DNA of 25,077 bases from Competibacteraceae bacterium UBA3908 (GCA_002391525.1 DGFE01000108.1:1-25077), one strand, 5' to 3'; shown: positions 1-8,174, counted from the first letter of the stretch. The notes: generated by a model from the sequence alone, not told the origin. Numbers and translations: made by a program.

Positions 1-19
1 AGATGTGTATAAGAGACAG
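1..19. other. Nextera transposase end (adapter), not genomic
   Basis: The first 19 bases, agatgtgtataagagacag, are the Tn5 mosaic end used in Nextera libraries. The reverse complement sits at the other contig end. These bases should be trimmed; genomic sequence begins at about base 20. They extend the open frame of the minus-strand gene artificially and remove its real stop. Confidence 0.97.
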
Positions 20-1893
20 ATCGTGGGTTGTCCGCGCAGCATGTCGTGCGAGATGCCGTGAATGGTCTGCGACATCGCCGCAATCGGCCGCCCCGGATCG
101 ATCAGTTGCTCGAAGGTTTCGTACCAGAGCAAGCGGTTGTTCACGATGCGCACCGCGCCGATGGCGATGATCTCGTCGCCGGCCGTGGGATCGAGTCCGG
201 TGGTCTCGGTATCGAACACCGTGTAGGTCAGATCGGCGAGCGGAACCTGATCGAGTTCGGGCGTCTGGCCCGCCTGGCGGAACAGATCGAAGTCGTAGAA
301 TTCGGGACGGTTCTCGCCGTAACGAATCGGCGCGACGAACGGGGGCGACACCGGGTTCGCCACCGGCAGCAACAGCCGGAACAGCGCCCGCCGCCGTTCC
401 GGCTCCGCGATGAACACGAGTTCCGCCGCATGGCGCTCGGCGACGTCGCTCAGCGTCAGCGGGCCGTCTTCGCCACCGACGCTCATGGGATCCAGTTCCC
501 AGTCGTGCAGGATTTGCTGCGAAAGGACTGGACCCGACCAGATCAGGTCCAATTCCGCGATCCGGGCGTGCCGCGCCAGACCGAAACGCAGTTCACCCAC
601 GCCGTACTCCTCCCGCAAGCGGCCCGCCAGGTAGGCGAGCGCCTGCACCAGGGTATAACTGTCGGCCCTGAGCCACAGCGAGTCGTCGAGCGCCTCGGTT
701 TGGGTGGACAGTCCGAGCCGGCTTTCGATCCGGCGCCGGGCGGCGGCGATGATGTCGACGCCCAGAATCTCCTCGAGTGGCCAACGGGTTTTGAGCGAAT
801 CGGCGTGCTCGGCGGTGGTCTGGTCGAGCGTGTGGCTGAGCTTGCGGACTTCGTCGCCGATGATCTGGATGAAACGGTCGCGGTGGACCGGCTCGCAATC
901 CGGATAGCGGGCCAAGGTTTCCACCGCCGCACGGATATTGGCCAGCGCGGCCCGGCTGCCTTCGGTCAAGGACTGCAACAGCATGTCGCGCGTGCTGTCG
1001 AGTTCGAAGGCGCGGGTAATGTCTTCCAGCGTCATGACGAAGCCGCTCATGGCGGTTCGCGCGCTCGCCGGCGCGTCCGGCGTCGCTTGGACAATCCGCC
1101 CGGCTTCGCCACTTTCATCTGGCGAAGGGCGACGCGAGGGATTTGGCGCCGTGCCGCGCGCGGGCGGCGACGCGGCGGCGAGAACCGGCGCCATCCGCAC
1201 GCGGACCAGTTGCCCGGCGCGAGTGGTGATCACGAATTGCGTGTTCGGCTCGGCTTCCTGTTTCTCCAGCCGCGCGCGCACGCTCTCCAGGGCATGGGCC
1301 AGCAGGCTGCGATCCATGATGGCGAAAATGGAACGCCCGAGCCCGACCAGCGCGGCGGCATTGCCGTTTCGCGGATGGGCGGCGGCTCCGAGCACCTGCC
1401 GCGCCCGCTCGTTGTAGAGCAGGACGCGCCCATCGCGGTTGCACACCAGCACGCCTTGGGACAGCTCGGACATCAGCGCCGCCAGCCGGTTCTTCTCCTG
1501 TTCCACCGAAGATTTCGCCTGAACCACCCTGGTTTCGAGGTCGCGCGTCAGGGTCTCGCCGTGCTCGGCCAACTCGTTCACCGCCCGCGCCAGCAGTCGG
1601 ACCTCGGGCGGGCCAGCCGGCTCGATTCGATGGCTGGGGTGGGCGTTGAGGATAATGCGGATACCTTCCGCGATTTTCAGCGGCCCTTTCACGTAGAACC
1701 GCCAAGCCACGACGAAGGCGATGCCGAGCAGCGACAGGCGTAACACTCCCAGTTCGACCAGCAACTCTGTCTGTGAGGTCAGCATTGCGCTCAGACGCTG
1801 TTTGTCCCCGGACTCCAGGGCGTAATAAAACGCGAAGTCCGCCGCGAGTTCCAAACCCGCCACCAGCGCGAGAAAGGCGACCAAAGCCAACAT
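20..1893 (-). CDS. Membrane pseudo-histidine kinase fused to DnaQ-type 3'-5' exonuclease (C-terminus cut)
   Basis: I translated this minus-strand frame by hand; it is open from 1893 to the contig end and has no stop in the window. Seen: two hydrophobic segments (about residues 1-20 and 48-66), a HAMP-like linker and coiled coil (about 67-135), a PAS-like segment (about 136-250), a kinase-like block (about 290-511), then an exonuclease domain. That domain carries the ExoI motif DTETTG at residues 561-566 and QTIHGIS near the cut end. DnaQ-fold enzymes degrade single-stranded DNA or RNA from the 3' end using metal bound by the DxE aspartate and glutamate. The kinase block has SLTEGSRAAL (308-317) where a phosphoacceptor box with His is expected, so it is probably a pseudokinase. 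ATG 1893 is chosen, but it lacks a clear ribosome site; GTG 1914 or TTG 1935 would add 7 or 14 residues. It is divergent from the actP operon. Its substrate is unknown. Confidence 0.88.
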
Positions 1894-1950
1894 TATTCTA
1901 AGGGTTTGGTTCACGATAAGACCGATGAATCGCAAGATTGCCGTACATCA

Positions 1951-1977
1951 TAGACAAGACCGCAGGGGGCTTATACA
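1951..1977 (+). promoter_or_regulatory. Possible sigma-70 promoter of the DUF485-actP operon
   Basis: TAGACA (1951-1956) and TATACA (1972-1977) lie in the 155-base gap between the divergent exonuclease gene and the DUF485 gene, with a short 15-base spacer. The downstream ATG has a strong ribosome site, AGAGAGGAAA (2031-2040). The short spacer makes this only a candidate. I saw no convincing sigma-54 -24/-12 pair. Confidence 0.35.
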
Positions 1978-2048
1978 TTTTCGGGGCTCCGCTCCATGGT
2001 TTGTGGGGCGGATGCTGACATCCACCAACAAGAGAGGAAACCATCAAA

Positions 2049-2360
2049 ATGTCAACCGCCGTTTATGAGCGGATCCGAAAAAATCCGAAATTCGATGAAC
2101 TGGTCAGAAAGCGCAGCCGCTTCGCGTGGACATTGACGGCCATCGTTCTGGGCATCTACTTCATTTTCATCATGGTCGTGGCGTTCAATCCGATGCTGCT
2201 GGCCACGCCCATCTGGGAAGGCGGCAAGGCCTCCATCGCCTGGCCCATCGGCGCGGGCATGATCCTGCTGTTCTGGCTGATGACCGGTCTCTACATCCGC
2301 CGCGCCAACGGCGAGTTCGATGACATCAATTCGGAGATCATCAAGGGGGCCGTCGAATGA
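2049..2360 (+). CDS. DUF485 inner-membrane protein (YjcH-like), ActP partner
   Basis: This 103-residue protein has a short charged N-terminus (YERIRKNPKFDELVRKRSRF) followed by two hydrophobic helices, about residues 25-50 and 62-84, with AFNPMLLATP between them. That is the layout of DUF485 proteins such as E. coli YjcH, which are encoded directly before acetate permease genes. Its exact role is not established; it is presumed to assist the transporter. The start is supported by AGAGAGGAAA ending 8 bases upstream. Its stop overlaps the start of the symporter gene in ATGA (2357-2360), so the two are almost certainly cotranscribed and translationally coupled. Confidence 0.93.
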   Translation: MSTAVYERIRKNPKFDELVRKRSRFAWTLTAIVLGIYFIFIMVVAFNPMLLATPIWEGGKASIAWPIGAGMILLFWLMTGLYIRRANGEFDDINSEIIKGAVE

Positions 2361-4030
2361 ATCGGGTGATCTTGAAGTACGCGCTCGGTGCGCTGGCCAT
2401 GGGCTGGCTGGGGCTGGCGGCGGCGGCTCCGGCGGTCGGCGAGGCGCAGAAGCAGCCGCTCAACGTCCATGCCATCGTGATGTTTTTCATCTTCGTGCTG
2501 GCGACCCTGGGCATCACCTACTGGGCGGCCAAGCGCACCAAGTCCGCCAGCGACTACTACGCCGCCGGCGGCGGCATCACCGGGACGCAGAATGGTCTGG
2601 CCATCGCCGGCGACTACATGTCGGCGGCCACCCTGCTCGGCCTCACCAGTATGACCTACTTCCAGGGTTTTGACGGCTACATCTACTGTATCTGCTTCTA
2701 CGTGGGCTGGCCGTTCATCATGTTCATCATGGCCGAGCGCCTGCGCAACCTGGGCAAATTCACCTTCGCCGACATCACCTCCTACCGCCTGGATCAGCGG
2801 CAGGTCCGCACCGTCGCGGCCATCGGTTCGCTGACCGTGGTGGTGTTCTATCTGATCGCGCAGATGGTGGGCGCGGGTCAGCTCATCAAGCTGCTGTTCG
2901 GCATGGAGTACTGGATGGCGGTGGTCATCGTCGGCGTGCTGATGGTGATCTACGTCACCTTCGGCGGCATGATCGCCACCACCTGGGTGCAGATCATCAA
3001 GGCCTGCCTGCTGCTGGGCGGCGGCACGCTGGTGATGCTGCTCGCCTTTTCCCGGTTCGGCTTCAGCCTCGAGGAACTGGCCAGCCAGGCGGTCGCCAAT
3101 TCCAAGAAAGGCATGGCGCTGATGGCGCCGGGTGCTTTCCTCTCCGATCCGGTGACGGCGGTCTCCCTGTCGCTGGGTTTGATGTTCGGCACCGCCGGTC
3201 TGCCGCACATCCTGATGCGCTTCTTTACCGTGCCCAACGCCAAGGAAGCGCGCAAGAGCGTGTTCATCGCCACCCTCTGCGTCGGTTTCTTCTTCACCGT
3301 GGTGGCGTTGATGGGTCTTTCGGCGATCACCATCGTCGGCACCAATCCACAATATTTCGAGGGCGGCGACCTGGCCGGCAAGCTGATCGGCGGCGGCAAC
3401 ATGCCCGCCATGCATCTGGCGCACGCGGTCGGCGGCAACCTGATGCTGGGCTTCCTGTCGGCAGTGGCTTTCGCCACGATTCTCGCCGTGGTGGCCGGGC
3501 TGGCGCTGGCTGGCGCCTCCGCGATCTCGCATGATCTCTACGCCAACGTGATCCGTCAGGGTCAAGCCACCGAGACCGAGGAAGTCCGCGTCTCCAAGGT
3601 CTCCTCGCTGTTTCTGGGTGTCCTCGCCGTGCTGCTCGGCATTGCCTTCGAGAAGCAGAATGTCGCCTTCATGGTCGGCCTGGCCTTCGGCGTAGCCGCG
3701 TCGTGCAATTTCCCGGTGCTGATTTTGTCGATGTACTGGAAGGGGCTGACCACGCGGGGCGCGATCTGGGGCAGCATCGCCGGTCTGGTGTCGGCGGTAT
3801 TGATCGTCGTGTTGTCCAAGGCGGTGTGGGTCACCGTACTGGGCAACGAGAAGCCGATCTTTCCCTACGAGCAACCGGCGATCTTCTCCATGCCGATAGC
3901 GTTCCTGATGGCGTGGCTGGGCTCGGTGACGGACACCAGCGCCCGCGCGGCCAGGGAAAAAGAGGCTTACGAAGACCAGTACGTGCGCGCGCAAACCGGT
4001 TTCGGCGCCGCCGGCGCGGCTGCTCACTAG
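2357..4030 (+). CDS. actP: Cation/acetate symporter, ActP type (SSS family)
   Basis: This 557-residue protein of the sodium:solute symporter family imports acetate and similar short carboxylates across the inner membrane with a cation. It starts with a cleavable-looking signal sequence (MNRVILKYALGALAMGWLGLA, ending near an alanine run), as ActP does. About 13 hydrophobic helices follow. Family-typical stretches include SASDYYAAGGGITGTQNG, GDYMSAATLLG and a C-terminal tail with TDTSARAAREKEAYEDQY. The length is close to E. coli ActP (549). It is the second gene of the operon, overlapping the DUF485 stop by 4 bases. Acetate as substrate is inferred from family and partner gene. In the bacteria I recall with this pairing, a DnaQ-like exonuclease is also often close by, as it is here. 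Confidence 0.94.
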   Translation: MNRVILKYALGALAMGWLGLAAAAPAVGEAQKQPLNVHAIVMFFIFVLATLGITYWAAKRTKSASDYYAAGGGITGTQNGLAIAGDYMSAATLLGLTSMTYFQGFDGYIYCICFYVGWPFIMFIMAERLRNLGKFTFADITSYRLDQRQVRTVAAIGSLTVVVFYLIAQMVGAGQLIKLLFGMEYWMAVVIVGVLMVIYVTFGGMIATTWVQIIKACLLLGGGTLVMLLAFSRFGFSLEELASQAVANSKKGMALMAPGAFLSDPVTAVSLSLGLMFGTAGLPHILMRFFTVPNAKEARKSVFIATLCVGFFFTVVALMGLSAITIVGTNPQYFEGGDLAGKLIGGGNMPAMHLAHAVGGNLMLGFLSAVAFATILAVVAGLALAGASAISHDLYANVIRQGQATETEEVRVSKVSSLFLGVLAVLLGIAFEKQNVAFMVGLAFGVAASCNFPVLILSMYWKGLTTRGAIWGSIAGLVSAVLIVVLSKAVWVTVLGNEKPIFPYEQPAIFSMPIAFLMAWLGSVTDTSARAAREKEAYEDQYVRAQTGFGAAGAAAH

Positions 4031-4051
4031 GCAAAGCCATCCCCGCTCCAA

Positions 4052-4075
4052 CCCCTTCCCGCCAGTGGGAAGGGG
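4052..4075 (+). terminator. Hairpin just after actP, terminator-like
   Basis: CCCCTTCCC (4052-4060) and GGGAAGGGG (4067-4075) form a perfect 9-bp stem around the 6-base loop gccagt, 22 bases after the actP stop. No T tract follows, so it may instead stabilise the mRNA 3' end or be a copy of a dispersed palindromic repeat. Confidence 0.5.
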
Positions 4076-4181
4076 ATTGCCGCAGACCACGGCGATCAAC
4101 AGTCAGGCTGCCCGTAATCGCCTTCGCGGTCCGGGTTAATCAGATTTTCACGATACCCGGTTAAGCTGACGGCGATTCGAT

Positions 4182-4202
4182 TCCGGCCTGGGTTCGGCCG
4201 GA
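4182..4202 (+). terminator. Second hairpin between actP and the oxygenase gene
   Basis: TCCGGCC (4182-4188) and GGCCGGA (4196-4202) form a 7-bp stem with a 7-base loop, followed by the T-rich TTGTCTCGTTT. It could terminate actP transcripts that pass the first hairpin, or sit in the leader of the next gene. Confidence 0.35.
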
Positions 4203-4240
4203 TTGTCTCGTTTCCCCGCTCACCGTCACCGGGTCGCCGC

Positions 4241-5044
4241 ATGTTCCAGGAAATTCTGCTGATTCCCGCCGCCGGCGCGCTCGCGTTCACCGGCCTCAAG
4301 CTGCGCAAGCAACGTCAGTACCGCCAATTGCAAGCGCGTCAGCGCGGCCTTGTCGCCCGTCACGACACGGCTTTGAATCTGCCCGACGGCTTGCCGGACG
4401 CGCTGCCCGACTTCCGACACCGGCTCGCCGTGGTTCCCGAGCCGCTGCCGACGCCGGCTTTCGCCATGCTGCGCGAAACCGCCCTGCGTCTTGGCCGTAC
4501 CGAACGCAGCTATTTCCCGGCTCACAAGAAAGGCGGCACCATCGCCTACGAGGATTTGTATCGTGACGCGCCGGAAATCGTCGCCTTCTACCAGTCCGCC
4601 TATCTGCGCCGGCTGTGTTCGGCGGTGACCGGCGAACCGGTGTTGCCCACGCCGATCAACGATCAGAGTTCCTGTTCCTTGCTGTTCTACGACCGGCCCC
4701 GCGATCACATCGGCTGGCATTACGACCACAACTTCTACAATGACCGTCATTTCACCGTGCTGGTGCCGCTGGTCAACCGTCATCTGCGCGAGGACCGGCT
4801 GTCCTCGGCCCGGTTGGTGATCCGGCGGGATGGGCGGGACATCACGATCCCCACTCCGCCCAATACCCTGATCCTGTTCGAGGGCGCGCGGGTGTTCCAC
4901 AAGGTCAGCCGGCTGGAGGAAAACGAACTGCGCATCATCCTCAGCATGACCTTTTGCACCAAACCCCAAGCCTCGCTGCTCAGGGGGACCGCGCGTCGCT
5001 TCAAGGACATCGCCTACTTCGGCGTGCGCGCCCTGTGGAGTTGA
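4241..5044 (+). CDS. Putative 2-oxoglutarate/Fe(II)-dependent oxygenase, membrane-anchored
   Basis: This protein has 267 residues. The C-terminal half shows the double-stranded beta-helix iron site: H160-x-D162 in GWHYDHNFYND, a distal H220 in ARVFHKVSRL and R231 in ENELRIILSMTF, which is the usual place for the residue that binds the 2-oxoglutarate carboxylate. Enzymes of this superfamily hydroxylate proteins, lipids or small molecules using oxygen. The N-terminus has one hydrophobic segment (about residues 5-18) followed by a basic stretch rich in Lys, Arg and Gln, suggesting an inner-membrane anchor with the enzyme facing the cytoplasm. The ribosome site before ATG 4241 is weak. It is convergent with the methyltransferase gene, with 17 bases between the stops. 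I cannot name the substrate. Confidence 0.82.
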   Translation: MFQEILLIPAAGALAFTGLKLRKQRQYRQLQARQRGLVARHDTALNLPDGLPDALPDFRHRLAVVPEPLPTPAFAMLRETALRLGRTERSYFPAHKKGGTIAYEDLYRDAPEIVAFYQSAYLRRLCSAVTGEPVLPTPINDQSSCSLLFYDRPRDHIGWHYDHNFYNDRHFTVLVPLVNRHLREDRLSSARLVIRRDGRDITIPTPPNTLILFEGARVFHKVSRLEENELRIILSMTFCTKPQASLLRGTARRFKDIAYFGVRALWS

Positions 5045-5061
5045 ACGTCCGCCATGGCGAT

Positions 5062-6159
5062 TCAACCGGTCCGCCGCAGCAGCGCCAGCGTCTCGACATG
5101 GTGGGTCTGCGGGAAGAAATCGTAGGGAATCAAAGCCTCCACCGCGTAGCCCGCCGCCGTCAGCGCCCGCAGGTCACGGCTCAGCGTGCCGGCGCTGCAC
5201 GACAGATAGGCCAGCCGCCCGGGCCGGAATTCCGCCGCCGCCCATGCCAGCACTTCCGGTTCCAGCCCGGTGCGCGGCGGGTTGACGTACAGCAGTCGGA
5301 TTCCCGTCGCCGGCGTCCAGTCCCGCAATTGCGGGATGCGGTCGGCGCACTTGCCGCGCAGAATCGCGGCGTCCGGCGCGTTCGACCGGGCGCATTCCAC
5401 CGCTTCGCCGCCCAGTTCCACGCCGATCACCCGCGCCCCGCGCCGGGTCCAGCGCACCAGGCCGGCGCCGATGCCGCAATAGAGGTCGGCAAGGCTGTCA
5501 CCCGGCTCCGGCGCCAGAAACTCCTCCGCCGCGGCCAATGCCTGACGGTAGAGTTCGGGAATCAGCTGTTGAAAGGCGGTCGGACCGTAAATCAATCCGA
5601 ACGCATCCCGCGAACGCGGCTGGCCCCACAGTAACAGCCAACCGTTCCTGGCGAACAAGCGCCGGCCAGCAGCCGGATGCAGATGCAACCACAAACCTTC
5701 GAGTCCGCTGGCCGCCAGTTCCGCCCGCTGCGCTTCATTCAGCCAGCCGGGGTCGGGAGCCCGATGGGTTTTCAGGATCAAGGTCGCCTGCGCGTTGGAC
5801 TGGACCAAAAAGGCCAAGGGAAACAAGGGTCCCGGCGGCAACGCCCACATCAGCCAGCGCACCAGCACGCGCACTCGTTCCGCGTGAACCGGGCAGTCGG
5901 GGATGGGAATCAGCTCCTCGCGCCGCCACAAGCCGAATTGCCAGCCGGCCGTCTCGCTCCAGATCGCCGACAGGCAAACCTTGCGCCGATAGCCCCAACG
6001 CGCTGCGCCGGCCACCGTCCGTAGCGGCTGCAACCGATCTGCCCAGGGCGCGAGCCGCCGACGCAGCCAATCCGCTTTTTGCACCTCGCTGTCGGTGGCG
6101 CTCAAGGTCCGGTGGCTGCAACCCGGACAACGAATTTCACAGCCAGCCGGCGGACTCAT
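5062..6159 (-). CDS. RlmC-like 23S rRNA (uracil-C5)-methyltransferase
   Basis: This 365-residue member of the TrmA/RlmC/RlmD family transfers a methyl group from SAM to C5 of a uridine in RNA. Seen: cysteines 7, 11, 14 and 89 in the positions of the family [4Fe-4S] ligands; the FQ motif at PTAFQQL (193-199); the SAM loop DLYCGIGAG (225-233); NPPRTG (293-298); the nucleophile C321 in YLSCSAGTLSRDL; and the catalytic base E356 in HHVETLALL. It lacks the N-terminal TRAM domain of RlmD and has NPPR rather than DPPR. Both features, and the length, match E. coli RlmC (U747), so RlmC-type specificity is the best guess, but the target base is inference. It is divergent from the small zinc-ribbon gene. 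Confidence 0.88.
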   Translation of the reverse strand: MSPPAGCEIRCPGCSHRTLSATDSEVQKADWLRRRLAPWADRLQPLRTVAGAARWGYRRKVCLSAIWSETAGWQFGLWRREELIPIPDCPVHAERVRVLVRWLMWALPPGPLFPLAFLVQSNAQATLILKTHRAPDPGWLNEAQRAELAASGLEGLWLHLHPAAGRRLFARNGWLLLWGQPRSRDAFGLIYGPTAFQQLIPELYRQALAAAEEFLAPEPGDSLADLYCGIGAGLVRWTRRGARVIGVELGGEAVECARSNAPDAAILRGKCADRIPQLRDWTPATGIRLLYVNPPRTGLEPEVLAWAAAEFRPGRLAYLSCSAGTLSRDLRALTAAGYAVEALIPYDFFPQTHHVETLALLRRTG

Positions 6160-6226
6160 GACGCTCTCCGGCGCGGATGATGCGGTATAACATCGAGTGG
6201 AAGAGGCAACAGGGAAGGAGACGACG

Positions 6227-6436
6227 ATGGTCAGCAGTTATCTGATTTGCGACATGTGCGGGCAGTTTGGTCCACCCGCCAGCTTCCTGAGCAAAAATGG
6301 CCTGCGGCTTTGTTATCGGTGCTGGTTCCAGGAACAGCAGAACGACGAATCGCCACCCGTCGGGAATGGGACCGAACCCGCCGCAAGCCCGGCGCGGGAT
6401 TCGGAACCGCCCGATCAAAGCCGTGGTGAACCATAA
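6227..6436 (+). CDS. Small zinc-ribbon-like protein of unknown function
   Basis: This 69-residue protein starts at ATG 6227, chosen because AAGGAG (6215-6220) lies exactly six bases upstream; a longer frame from 6197 has no such support. Two CxxC knuckles, C8-x2-C11 and C29-x2-C32 (ICDMCG and LCYRCW), could bind one zinc. The remaining C-terminal half is polar, rich in Pro, Glu and Ser, and probably disordered. A TATAAC box at 6186-6191 could be its -10 element. It is transcribed away from the methyltransferase gene and converges on the exporter gene. No function can be assigned; a small RNA- or protein-binding zinc protein is plausible. Confidence 0.72.
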   Translation: MVSSYLICDMCGQFGPPASFLSKNGLRLCYRCWFQEQQNDESPPVGNGTEPAASPARDSEPPDQSRGEP

Positions 6437-6460
6437 CGTCGCTGGATGACCGCCCGACGA

Positions 6461-7417
6461 TTACCCGGTTCGGCTTGGCCTGTCAGCCGCCAGTGACGGC
6501 GCGGCCACCACCGCCGGTTCGGTTGGCGGGGGCGCCGCCCGGCCCATGCCCAGTTGCGACAGCAACATGCCGGCGAACATCGCCACGCACCCGACGAGTC
6601 CGCGTCCCGACAGGGTTTCGTGCAGCAGCAGCCAGCCGCCGAACGCCGCGAACACGGTTTCCAGACTGAGGATGATCGCGGCATGGGCGGGCGGCGCGTC
6701 GCGCTGGGCCACCACTTGCAGCGTGTAAGCGACCCCGACCGACAGCAGGCCGCCGTACAGGATCGGCAGCGCCGCGCCCTCCAGTCCCTTCAGAGTGATC
6801 GGCTCGGTCGTCACCGCCACCGCCAGGCTCAGCGCCGCGCAGACGACGAATTGCAGACAGGCCAGCGATACCGGCTCGATGCGCCGACCGGCCAGCCAGC
6901 CGATCACCAGTACATGACCAGCCCAGAACAAGGCCCCGATCAGCACCAGCCCGTCGCCCTTGGCCAGGATCAGACTGTCGGTCAGGGTCAGCAAATACAG
7001 CCCGACCACGGCCAGGATGGCGCCGACCCAGGTGGTCCACGGCGTGCGCTGCCCCCACAGCAGCCCCAGCAGCGGCACGATGACCACGTACAGGCCGGTG
7101 ATGAAACCGGCCTTGCCGGCGGTGGTGTATACGATGCCGACCTGTTGCAGGGAAGCGCCGGCGAACAGCAACAGGCCAGCCAACAGGCCACCGGTCAGGA
7201 CTGGCCGCCAGCCGCCGGAATGGACGGGGGTTGTGGATCGTCGATTGCTCAACAGCAGCGGCAGCAGCGACAACGCGCCCAAGGCGAAGCGGACGCCGTT
7301 GAAGGTGAACGGACCGACGTGCTCCATGCCGATCCGCTGGGCGACGAAGGCAAAGCCCCAGATCAGCGCGGCCAGCAGCAGCAACAATTCCGCATTCAGC
7401 GCCTTGAACGTCAGCAT
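6461..7417 (-). CDS. EamA/DMT-family inner-membrane transporter
   Basis: This 318-residue protein is made of ten hydrophobic helices arranged as two EamA repeats. The first starts at NAELLLLLAALIWGFAFVAQ and the second at about residue 155 (GLVLIGALFWAGHVLVIGWL). The late stretch with SLETVFAAFGGWLLLHE is very typical of the family. Drug/metabolite transporters of this type export amino acids, metabolites or drugs by proton exchange; the substrate cannot be read from sequence. The C-terminal tail after the last helix is a short Pro/Ala-rich cytoplasmic stretch. It converges on the small zinc-ribbon gene (24 bases between stops). The 220 bases upstream, up to the tRNA, hold no other gene that I can see. 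Confidence 0.93.
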   Translation of the reverse strand: MLTFKALNAELLLLLAALIWGFAFVAQRIGMEHVGPFTFNGVRFALGALSLLPLLLSNRRSTTPVHSGGWRPVLTGGLLAGLLLFAGASLQQVGIVYTTAGKAGFITGLYVVIVPLLGLLWGQRTPWTTWVGAILAVVGLYLLTLTDSLILAKGDGLVLIGALFWAGHVLVIGWLAGRRIEPVSLACLQFVVCAALSLAVAVTTEPITLKGLEGAALPILYGGLLSVGVAYTLQVVAQRDAPPAHAAIILSLETVFAAFGGWLLLHETLSGRGLVGCVAMFAGMLLSQLGMGRAAPPPTEPAVVAAPSLAADRPSRTG

Positions 7418-7591
7418 GTCGATTGCCTGGTGGATTCGGTTCAGCGATGCGCCGCCCCAGGTCGACAGGTCCGCGACGAGGCGACGACGGGTCGGACCAC
7501 ATCATACAGGACTTGTCCGACCCCGGCACGACCGGGCGGCTGGCGGGCATTCATCGAGGAGCGAACGATTGCAACGGAATGACGAGTCGGC

Positions 7592-7619
7592 TTGCCCGGT
7601 GGCGGAAAATCCTTATACT
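7592..7619 (+). promoter_or_regulatory. Sigma-70-like promoter of the tRNA-Leu gene
   Basis: TTGCCC (7592-7597) and TATACT (7614-7619) are separated by 16 bases, and the mature tRNA begins 18 bases after the -10 box. Position and strength suit a stable-RNA promoter. Confidence 0.6.
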
Positions 7620-7637
7620 TACGTTCCTCTCTCCCTG

Positions 7638-7723
7638 GCCGGGATGGCGGAATGGTAGACGCAGTGGACTCAAAATCCACCGGTAGCGATACCGTGAGAG
7701 TTCGAGTCTCTCTCCCGGCACCA
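7638..7723 (+). tRNA. tRNA-Leu, anticodon CAA
   Basis: This is an 86-base class II tRNA with encoded CCA. The acceptor stem pairs GCCGGGA (7638-7644) with TCCCGGC (7713-7719), followed by ACCA. The anticodon stem GTGGA/TCCAC (7664-7668/7676-7680) encloses loop CTCAAAA, giving anticodon CAA (7671-7673), which reads UUG. A long variable arm (about CGGTAGCGATACCG) and a T arm GAGAG-TTCGAGT-CTCTC complete it. The layout matches E. coli leuX. No integrase gene lies next to it in this window, although tRNA-Leu genes are common integration sites. Confidence 0.97.
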
Positions 7724-7813
7724 ATCAAAGCGATCACTTGCCAATTCGGTTATTCTCGCGGTGGTCTTTCGTGTGAACGAATTGTGCCAAGCACCCTCCC
7801 TGGCACGGCGGCG

Positions 7814-8044
7814 TCAATGCGAGGCGTCGGTCAATTCCAGCCGCCGTTCGATACGTTCGACGCGGCGTCTGAGGCTGTCCAGCTCCGATTTGCCGGAATA
7901 GACGGATGTGGTCAGCGCGCCGAGCTGCTGGCCCATGGCCGAAAGCTCAAGGCGGATCGAGGCGAGAGCCTCACTATGTTCGGCTTGGGTCGCCCGGATC
8001 GCCCACAAGTGTTCCAGCACCAGGTTTTCCACATTTTCGGTCAT
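7814..8044 (-). CDS. Small coiled-coil protein of unknown function
   Basis: This 76-residue protein starts at ATG 8044 (MTENVENLVLEHLWAIR). That start is preferred over the TTG two codons upstream because GGAG lies eight bases before it. Nearly the whole chain is amphipathic helix, ending in a strongly charged heptad stretch (SLRRRVERIERRLEL) that suggests a coiled-coil oligomer. Proteins with this start and this ending are widespread in proteobacteria but, to my knowledge, uncharacterised. A TATACT -10 box reads on the minus strand at 8076-8071. It stands alone between tRNA-Leu and hemF, divergent from hemF. Confidence 0.78.
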   Translation of the reverse strand: MTENVENLVLEHLWAIRATQAEHSEALASIRLELSAMGQQLGALTTSVYSGKSELDSLRRRVERIERRLELTDASH

Positions 8045-8174
8045 GGCCAAGTCTCCAGGGGTGTGTGGACAGTATAGCGCCGCCCGTGGTGTTTGGAGTG
8101 CCCGAAGCCGGCGCGGAGCGACAGTGTTGGACCGAGCGGGTTAAAGTTTTGACGAATTCTCATTGAGACCTCCC

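Noticed and set aside
28..1743. Long plus-strand open frame of 571 codons opposite the first gene
   Set aside because: Low-complexity Arg/Gln/His-rich product with no family look. The minus strand of the same interval encodes PAS, kinase-like and DnaQ motifs, so this is a high-G+C shadow.
6137..6418. Minus-strand 93-codon frame between the methyltransferase and exporter genes
   Set aside because: It overlaps the zinc-ribbon gene, which has a strong ribosome site and CxxC motifs on the plus strand, and it also covers the start of the methyltransferase gene. No recognisable features.
7441..7737. Minus-strand protein including ETRTLTVSLPVDFESTAS
   Set aside because: This is the antisense translation of tRNA-Leu, a well-known false protein. 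The plus-strand frame at 7592-8077 (GMVDAVDSKSTGSDTVRV) is the sense translation of the same tRNA.
7638..8044. Possible integrated element at tRNA-Leu
   Set aside because: No integrase, no repeated tRNA 3' end downstream and no change in base composition were seen.
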